Assembly: GCA_947311845.1 (NCBI GenBank)
Contig: CAMZMU010000034.1
Span: forward strand, 90,028,723 to 90,092,722
Source of the DNA: Poa pratensis
Taxonomy: Eukaryota > Streptophyta > Magnoliopsida > Poales > Poaceae
Length of the DNA stretch: 64,000 nucleotides
Direction: 5' to 3'
Position 1 is the first letter of the stretch; every line of letters begins with the position of its first letter. Under the pieces are notes generated by a model. The model saw nothing but the letters and a program-made list of their open reading frames with translations. It had not been told where the DNA came from and made no database searches. The position numbers and the translations under genes are program-made. This document shows positions 57,527-64,000 of this stretch, in pieces.

Positions 57527-57993
57527 GTCCGAAACCCCCCTGCTTCAGAGCCGTTGATCGCTGGTTAGTGAACGGTTGGATCAGAAGGAAACCCCCCGAT
57601 CCGCGCCACTCCCAGTTCTGCGCTCTGATTGGCCACTCCCAGTTCCGCGCCATTCGTAGGAAAAAAAACTAAATTTGGGCCCAGCAGCAGGATTTGGCCC
57701 GCTGGTTAGTGCACAAGTTTTTTTTAGTGTTTTTTTTCTATTCTCACCGCCTCGCCACGGCCGGACGGCATGGCCCAACCAAATAACGGGCCACGGCCCT
57801 CCCGTTCACTTTCCCATGCCACGGCCCACCGTTTTTTTTTCCCGACCGCCTCCCGTTCCCCTTCTTATCCACTCAGATGTGTCGTACCCTAGCTATTCAG
57901 ATCTGCGCCGCCCCCCACACTCCCTCGCCGCCGGCGACCAAATCCACGGGAAACCGCTGCCGCCACATACAGATCCAGCTCCAGCCCACGAAG

Positions 57994-58572
57994 ATGATGA
58001 GGCGTGGGGGTTCCAGCTCCCGCGGTGGCCATTCCGGCTCCGGAAATCGCTCCGACGAGGACCGGAAGGCGCGGAAGCGGCCGGCTGACCCCGAACGCGC
58101 GAGGCGGGTTCATTCCGACGTCGGTCGGAAGCGCGGCGCGTACAAGTGGCTCCACAGGGGCCTAACGCCGCCGCCAGCGTTCGCCCGTCGTGAGGTGGAG
58201 GAGTATGACCGCAGCGTGGCGGCGCGCGGCCACCGCTACGAGCACGGGAGCTCCTCCGGCGCGGGGAGCTCCCGCATGGCGGCACGGGCGCCACAGCTGC
58301 CACCGCCGAAGAGGGAGGAGGAGCAGGAGCAGCAGGACCGCCCACCGCGCCGCGGCCTGCTGCCCGGGGACTTCGCCGCCGACGAGGACCTGGACTGGAT
58401 CACCGAGGAGGTGATCCAGCGCAGCAAGCAGCAGGAGCAGGACGTCGAGGTGCGCCGTCAGGAACAGGAGGAGCTCTACAAACTCCGCCTCCGAAGCGCT
58501 ATCGACGCTTCCCTCAACCCCATCATCGAGGTCAGCTCGGACTCCGACTCCGAGTTCGACTGGTCCGACTGA
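57994..58572 (+). CDS. Unrecognised single-exon protein, 192 residues, charged and coiled-coil-rich
   Basis: The start was chosen at ATG 57994 (MMRRGGSSSRGG). The frame is open upstream to 57877, but the leader there is typical 5' untranslated sequence. Residues 1-50 are basic and Gly/Ser-rich. Residues 51-80 hold a YKWLHRGLTPPPAF segment. Residues 105-170 are a Glu/Gln/Arg-rich helix, likely a coiled coil (WITEEVIQRSKQQEQDVEVRRQEQEELYKL). The C-terminus is acidic (VSSDSDSEFDW). The segment EELYKLRLRSAIDASL (159-174) has the acidic-A-x3-S spacing of a ubiquitin-interacting motif, a weak guess. High GC and an ordered composition argue for real coding. It sits 0.9 kb before a CACTA element and may be host or captured. 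Confidence 0.55.
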   Translation: MMRRGGSSSRGGHSGSGNRSDEDRKARKRPADPERARRVHSDVGRKRGAYKWLHRGLTPPPAFARREVEEYDRSVAARGHRYEHGSSSGAGSSRMAARAPQLPPPKREEEQEQQDRPPRRGLLPGDFAADEDLDWITEEVIQRSKQQEQDVEVRRQEQEELYKLRLRSAIDASLNPIIEVSSDSDSEFDWSD

Positions 58573-59515
58573 GCGGCGCCGCCGCCTCGTCGCCGCCGCA
58601 CCCCCGGGGCTCCGTGTGTGAGCCCAATTTTGGATCTGCGTTTAGGCGTAGGAGCAGCGGTTCGATCCCCAAATGTAATTAGTTTGATGAACTACTCGTG
58701 TGGCTTTTGATCAGACGAGCCATTGACGAACTACCTGTAATTCAGTCTAGTATGTCTAATTAAGTTCAGTTTATTATGTGTAATTCAGTTCAGTTCATCT
58801 GCTTTTCTGTTAGCCTGTAATTCAGTTCAGTTTATTTTGTTTGACTGAGACGGAGCTCGCATCTCTCGCCGGCGTTGCCGCGCTTCGTCGCCGGAGAAGA
58901 AGAAGAAATGGCAAGGGAGGATGCGCGCGCAGGGGAGGAGCAGGAGGATACAACGGTCGTCGTTGCTGTGTGGGTCCCATCAAGCTGACGTGGATAAGTT
59001 GTGGGTCCCATCCGCCGGCTCTCCATAATCCTGATCCTAACTAACAGACTGCGCTTAAGGGCCAAGTCGCAGCAGAGCAATTTGTGCAAACAGCGATGTC
59101 GCAGCAGAGCTATTCCTGCCAACGACGTCGCTGCCCATCAATTGACTATGAAAAATGTCGCATAGGAGCGATTTGCCCGTGGCTTATTCGGTTCGATCGT
59201 TCAACAGGCTCTGTCTCTGTGTATACCAGGGACGCGGAAGGCGATGCTCGCGCCGGTAAGCCCCGTCGTGGTTGCTCCAGTACAGCCAGGTGGGGTGCCC
59301 CTGAGCTCCTCTCATCACTATTTTTAGGTTATTTGATTTTCTGGGATTTCCAGGCTCGACGTCCAGCCACCAGGTATGGATTGGTAGTTAGACAAGGCGA
59401 CTTCAGTATCTGCACACTCTTCTGGTTTTAGTCAAAGCTGATAAGGTGATGTGAATTTTGCGTGGCTGCCATTGCAGGGAACAGACTTGGCTGATGGACA
59501 GTCCAAGGGTGGCAT
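58573..59515. other. 3' flank of the 192-residue gene and inverted copy of the GTCGCA units
   Basis: Bases 58680-58850 hold a degenerate series of GTAATTCAGTTCAGTTTATT units. Bases 59065-59190 carry GTCGCAGCAGAGC(A/T)ATT units in inverse orientation to those at 54405-54660. No gene is recognised. The short frames here lack domains. Confidence 0.5.
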
Positions 59516-59920
59516 CACTACAGGAAACCGTCAAAACGCCGACGGCGGCGTAGCAACGATCGCCGTCGGCGTAGACCTACGCCGACGGCCGCCGTCGGCG
59601 TATCGGCGTCGGCGTAGGACGCTGTCGGCGTACGAAAACTGCCATCGGCGTATCCGTCGCCGTCGGCGACGCAGCAGTGGGACCCACAAAACGGACGTCG
59701 AACATCTCCGTCTGCTCCACCTATACGCCGACGGCAGTGCCGTCGGCCTAGGATGCCACGTGTGTTGATCTGGTGCGTCTGGGAGGAGTCGTACGCCGAC
59801 GGCAATGCCGTCGGCGTAGGGATGACCATATGGGCATCCAGCGTCGACGAGGCGCAATCCTGTGCGTCCCCACAGCTCCTACGCCGACGGCAATGCCGTC
59901 GGTGTATGTTAGACCATATT
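59516..59920. repeat. CACTA subterminal repeat array
   Basis: Many copies of ACGCCGACGGC lie in both orientations. Three of them are paired into near-perfect 26-base palindromes (about 59720, 59792 and 59880) of the form TACGCCGACGGCA-x-TGCCGTCGGCGTA. In En/Spm such motifs bind the TNP1-type protein. Confidence 0.85.
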
Positions 59921-60121
59921 TTCAGTTTCTGAAACTTTTTGCTACTGGTTTCTGGCGCATTTTAAATATAATTAAAATTGCACAAATTATAAAACATCAC
60001 AGAAACATCAAATAAAACATCACATACATATCCAAATGACACAAATATGATTCAAATTCATCCAAACTCAAAAATGACATAAACATAGTTCGAATTCACA
60101 CACGCTACACCCGAACACATC

Positions 60122-62657
60122 CTACACCTCCCGAGAGCCCGAGGTATCCATTTCTGACAGCGTGAGAATAGGCGACCGACCGCGTGGGCCAGTCGAACCA
60201 CACAAGGAATCCGGCGAGGCACGGGACGGTGTGGTCTCACGCGACGAACTAGGCGAGGCACCACCAGTGCCATGCTCCACGAGCGCGCGCGTCGAAGTCG
60301 GCGAGGCGGAAGCACGACCAAAGGGTGCAGTCCTCGAGTATTCCGATCCCTACATGTTTTGAGTCCAAGTTAGCAACTTGGAAAGCACAGCATGGCGGTA
60401 ACAACTTGTTTGGCAAATAACTTACCGGAGTCGCTGGCTTGTATGTGCGAGCGACCGACTCCCTCGTTGGGCCGACGGGCATGATCCCCGTCCTAGGTGG
60501 ACGCGTAGGCAGCTGCGACCGCTCTCCAGTGGCATGAAACTTCTCGTCAGCCTATAAGATAGTTTAGATGTCAGGAGTTGTACAAAAAGAAGGTTCAAAC
60601 TGAGGAAATGGGACTTGTCATATTTTGCAAATATAAAAGTTGAAACTTACAGCATCCCTCAACTCTGCCCACTCCTCATACTCCTGCCTCTTCTGTACCC
60701 ACAACTGATACTCTCTCTCATAGCTCGCGTAAGCGGCATCGAAGGCCGCCTCGAAATCAGCCTACAGTTTTAAAAGGGAACGCATCTCGTCAACTTAGCC
60801 ACTTAGCTAGGAACGAATGTCGGAAAGAGAATGAAATTGAGAAAAACTTACATCGGGGCGAGCTCGGGAAGTCCGACGAGGCAGGACGGGAGGGTCGTCG
60901 GCGGTGAGGGTAGCCTTGACACGCGAGAGGCCCAACTCAGGAGTACGCGTGAGTACCGCACTAAGCATGAGAGGACGGCCATGCTCCCAACCGTTCCCGG
61001 TAAGGACCACCGCTCTCTCGTCGATGTCATGCTCAAGAGGGTTGTCCACCTCCGGATTTATACCCTTGAACGTCTCGACGTATGCCTTTAGCCCCTCCTT
61101 GGCAGTGCCGAAGTAATCGGGCTGCGAGGGCTGAGGCTCAAAAAAATTGGGCTTCTTCATCTTCATCCTCTCCCATGCTTGCATGTCCGAAAGAGGCTCC
61201 CCGAAATTGGCCTCCTGCAATGCCAAAGAAGTGTCATGCGTATCAAGTAGGAACATGAGGGGAAATAAATGAAGATTGTTTCATGTATATATACCAGCTT
61301 TGCCTTGAAGCGATCATGGTTGCGGGCACCCGCACGATGTGTCCCCTCGCTCCCGCGGTTTAACTTGTTTCGCTCGCTCAAGGCCTTGAACGCGGGGTCC
61401 TCCCCAGCCCACCTAGACACCAACGCCCTCCACGCGTCATCCTTGCCATAGGCCCATGAGGGCTTAAACTGAAAAAACAATACTCATGTGAAGAACGGAT
61501 AATGCAATTGCAACTTAGCAGCAACATGTAATCTCATTAACAATCTACTTACCGCCATGTAGTCATCTACGGTCACCTCAAGTGGGTTCTCCACAATCGC
61601 ATGCTTCACCGCCGTCTTGCCTAACGTCTCAGTACTGAAATGATTGATCATGGTATGCTTTGCATTGTAGAACTGCTGTCGTGTCAACTTCCTACAAGCC
61701 CCCTCCAAAGTCTTGTCCGCATCGCCCCGCTGCTCAGGAAGTACCCTATAGAACTTCTTTAATCATGCACAAAAAACAAATTGTGAGAGCATGGTGGGGA
61801 CATCAAGTATGAACGAAATTCGAAAAGTTCAACTTACCCAAAACTTGTTGATCACGGCGTCAGAACATTTCCCGCCGCTCGCGTAATTGGCGGCCTGATA
61901 GTCTACCCAATGGGTGGCTAGCTTCGTCGCGCCGTTGGGGACGGTACTGTACAAGCCCGGCCAAAACTTCCTAATCAAAGCTCCAATCAGGGTGTTAGGC
62001 ACACGGGCTCCCGCAGGATGTATCCAGTTGCTGCACAATAATTAAACATTAGTACATGTCAAATTGTCCTGACCACAATGAAGTTACGATGTTCAAAATT
62101 AGTATAGATAGTCACTTACTCTCTCCCATTAGGCGTAATGAGGATCTTCTCCTCCTCGGTAGCAGGTTCCATGTCCTCATCAGGGACCTAGGATTCCCCT
62201 CGAATCCTCGGCTTCTTCGGCAGCGCGGAGGGCCCCGCCTCCAAGTCCGTGGAGGGGCCCGCCCCCACGTCCGTAGAGGGGCCCGTCCCCTCCGAACCCT
62301 CGTCGACAGAAGCAGAGGGTATGTCCGAAGACACGTCGCCCCCACCTCGCCCTCGTCCTCCCTCACCTCGCCCTCGTCCTACACCTCGCCCTCGTCCTCG
62401 TCCTGCACCTCGTCCCCTCGGAGGAACTGGAGCATCGGCACCTCCCCCTCCTCCAACATCTCCACCCTCACCTGCATTGAGAAAGGGTGAACAATTAAGC
62501 ATAAAGACATGAACAAATTAATAATTGCATCACCTCTACTCTCACCACTGTCAGACAGGTAACGCGGGTTCGAAATAGGTTCTCTTCCACTTTTAGTAAC
62601 TTTCTTCTGGCGCATCTTCTTCAGCAAGGAGGCCGATGATTCCTTGCCTTGGCTCAT
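60122..62657 (-). pseudogene. CACTA ORF1, Transposase_24-like, nine exons with one in-frame stop
   Basis: Nine exons with GT..AG borders and consistent phases can be read: 62657-62546, 62471-62120, 62030-61838, 61756-61553, 61468-61295, 61214-60852, 60761-60651, 60551-60426 and 60349-60122. They total 620 codons plus stop. Exon 2 encodes a Gly/Arg-rich stretch and then Pro/Ser. Exons 3-6 hold the conserved core (NWIHPAGARVPN, FWPGLYSTVPNG, ACRKLTRQQFYNAKH, GSEGTHRAGARNH, SDMQAWERMKMK). Exon 7 is a helical AYASYEREYQLW segment. This family is the accessory, DNA-binding protein of plant CACTA elements. One TAG at 62190-62188 in exon 2 (after RIRGES) interrupts an otherwise intact frame. Translation could begin nine bases earlier, at 62666. 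Confidence 0.82.
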
Positions 62658-62666
62658 CTTGGTCAA

Positions 62667-63250
62667 TCACCTGCATTGAGAAAGGGTAAACTTTTAAGCA
62701 TAAAAGACATGATCCAATTAAGAACAAATTTTTATCTAGAGTGCACCAAATGCAGTAGCATCAAATAATCAACAATCAAATTCATCTCAAATTCATGTAA
62801 TTATCATCAGTCGGTCTCGCATCATTCCTGGAGCCTCCCATTTCCACTTAGATACGTTAAATGATTTCCACCAAGCTTAGTACTAAATTGGTGATCTTAC
62901 AAAGTGGCTACCTAACATAGTAGATTTTTTAAAGCTCCATAGTAGTTCCATAGTAGTTTCTAAAGCTAGATATTTTTTCATAGTAGTTTCTAAAGCTAGA
63001 TATTTTTCTAAAGCTAGATATTTTTCTAACATTCCTGGAGCCTCCCATTTCCAATTAAGTTCCATAGTAGTTTCTAAAGCTAGATGTTTTTTTCACTTTA
63101 CAAAGTGGCTACCTAACATATTTCTTATACAAGTCTGGGTAAATTTTTGAGTGCTCGTTTGAAACTGGTGATCTTACCACCTCTTTTTGCAACTCATTAG
63201 CACGCACAACACACATCAATACAATACACACATTGTATAATTACCATCAT
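62667..63250 (-). repeat. CACTA 5' intron region with ~200-bp local duplications
   Basis: A splice acceptor-like CTCAATGCAG directly precedes the ORF1 start, so this is probably an intron in the 5' leader. CATTCCTGGAGCCTCCCATT occurs at 62824 and 63029, and CAAAGTGGCTACCTAACATA at 62899 and 63100. TAGTTTCTAAAGCTAGATATTTTT repeats several times in between. The last 55 bases of this intron also resemble the intron after exon 1 (62471-62530). Confidence 0.65.
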
Positions 63251-64000
63251 GAGCTCACACACCCTGACCACAACAAGTTTCGGCATCCATAAGCTCTAAA
63301 TTAACAAGAGGAAGGAGAAGAGGAAACAATACCAGACGCACACGCGCAGGGCTAGGGTTGTGAGGGAGAGGAGGTGGCTTGTGGAGGCCGGAGGCGAGCG
63401 CACGGTGTCGGGGAAGAACTCGGACGTGCGGCGCGTCGGGGAGGTGGTTTGTCCGTCTGCGGCGTCGAGGAGGAAGAGGAGGTCGCGGGGCAGCTGTACG
63501 CGTGAAGGGGAGGAAGGAAGCACGCGGTATCACGCCGGCGACGTGCTCTGTGCCTCGGGCTTCATGGCGACGGCGGGTGGCGTACGGGGTGGGGCGAGAA
63601 GAGGAGCGGCAGCGGCTGCAATCACGAGGTGGGGCGGCGCGGTGGGTGGCGTACGGGGTGGGGCGGCCGGCGGCGGGGTCGGGGCGGCCGGCGGCGGGTC
63701 GGATTTTGTTTGGGGATTTAGGGATTCCGTTTGGGGATTTGGGGATTTTGTGGCGCGCGAAGCCATTTGGGCCGATTTTGGCTTAGCCATTCAGGCCTAC
63801 GCCGACGGCAAACCTATTTTTTCATTATCAGGGTTTTCTGATTAATGCAACTGAATCTGCATTGCTACATGAATAATAAATAAAAAGGGTTTTCTGATTA
63901 ATGCAACTGAATCTGCGTTGCCTACCTTCTCCAGTGGCCACTCTGACCGGCAAATCGGCAAATCATCGCGTGGTCGTGAGACGGCAGATCGGCCTTCGAT
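63251..64000 (-). other. GC-rich 5' region of the CACTA gene and flank
   Basis: Frames of 60-160 codons lie on both strands and none has a recognised domain. On the minus strand this would be the untranslated first exon and promoter of the CACTA ORF1. A 30-base block (GGGTTTTCTGATTAATGC...) is repeated at about 63832 and 63889. Confidence 0.45.

Larger units (their letters stand above)
59516..64000 (-). mobile_element. Large CACTA (En/Spm-type) element, one end and ORF1, partial
   Basis: The end CACTACAGGAAACC starts at 59516, preceded by CAT as presumed target duplication. Subterminal ACGCCGACGGC repeats fill the first 400 bases, and a Transposase_24-like gene reads towards this end. A further ACGCCGACGGCAA lies at about 63799. 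The other terminus is not in the window, nor is the TNP2-type transposase. Confidence 0.88.

Noticed and set aside
54405..59190. Helitron carrying captured gene pieces
   Set aside because: No TC start, CTRR end or terminal hairpin at plausible borders. The inverted GTCGCA clusters speak against a Helitron.
59516..59920. CRISPR-like or minisatellite array of GCCGACGGC
   Set aside because: The units are the subterminal motifs of a CACTA element with a proper CACTA end, and they are spaced irregularly in both orientations.
63360..63845. 161-codon plus-strand frame at the right edge
   Set aside because: Gly/Ala/Arg low-complexity frame antisense to the presumed CACTA leader, with no domain.

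Overview
The window looks like an intergenic, repeat-dense stretch of a large grass genome, most likely Triticeae (wheat, Aegilops, barley or rye). The reasons are nested LTR retrotransposons with intact 5-bp target duplications, Stowaway and Tourist MITEs with typical wheat-type termini, CACTA elements starting CACTACA(A/G)GAAA, and a very GC-rich monocot-type kinase gene. Family names from a repeat database were not available, so elements are labelled A, B, C and so on here.

Left third (1-18.7 kb): a Russian-doll cluster. A copia element (D, minus strand) was hit by two members of one Athila-like LTR family. One is element A (plus strand, 2362-15714, target duplication CGCAC). The other is element C (minus strand, 1-2320, running off the left edge). 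Element B (minus, 3805-10190, target duplication GTCAA) later jumped into the 5' LTR of A. A and B carry no recognisable pol. C keeps an open gag/protease-like frame at the window edge. The reverse-transcriptase half of copia D should lie beyond the left edge.

Middle (18.7-28.9 kb): an old gene-bearing island with one clear host gene, a phosphoenolpyruvate carboxylase kinase-like protein kinase (20075-20929, minus). Around it are a retroposon with about 100-bp flanking repeats, a small element with roughly 200-bp inverted repeats, a Stowaway MITE, and a 3.16-kb PIF/Harbinger element. The Harbinger has an intact three-exon Myb/SANT-like ORF1 and a truncated transposase.

28.9-49.0 kb: a 20.15-kb head-to-tail multimer of one non-autonomous Ty3/gypsy-type element, made of four 3.46-3.48-kb LTRs alternating with three 2.09-kb internal domains. 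The whole block is bounded by a single TTGTA target duplication. Each internal domain encodes a protein with four CCHC-type zinc knuckles and a decayed protease start. Only the middle copy keeps that frame open throughout. Diverged fragments on both sides of the array resemble the flanks of the kinase gene, in the same order. This suggests an old tandem duplication of the kinase locus whose second copy lost the gene and took the retrotransposon.

Right part (49.0-64.0 kb): a mini-CACTA (50407-51084), a Tourist MITE with a nested Stowaway, and a two-exon gene for a secreted cysteine-rich peptide of the ESF1/MEG type (53291-53753, minus). These are followed by a long hairpin plus tandem repeats, a single-exon gene for an unrecognised 192-residue charged protein (57994-58572, plus), and the start of a large CACTA element (59516 to beyond the edge). 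The large CACTA has a nine-exon Transposase_24-like ORF1 with one in-frame stop. Three tiny insertions consisting of little more than a poly(A) tail between perfect target duplications are scattered through the window.
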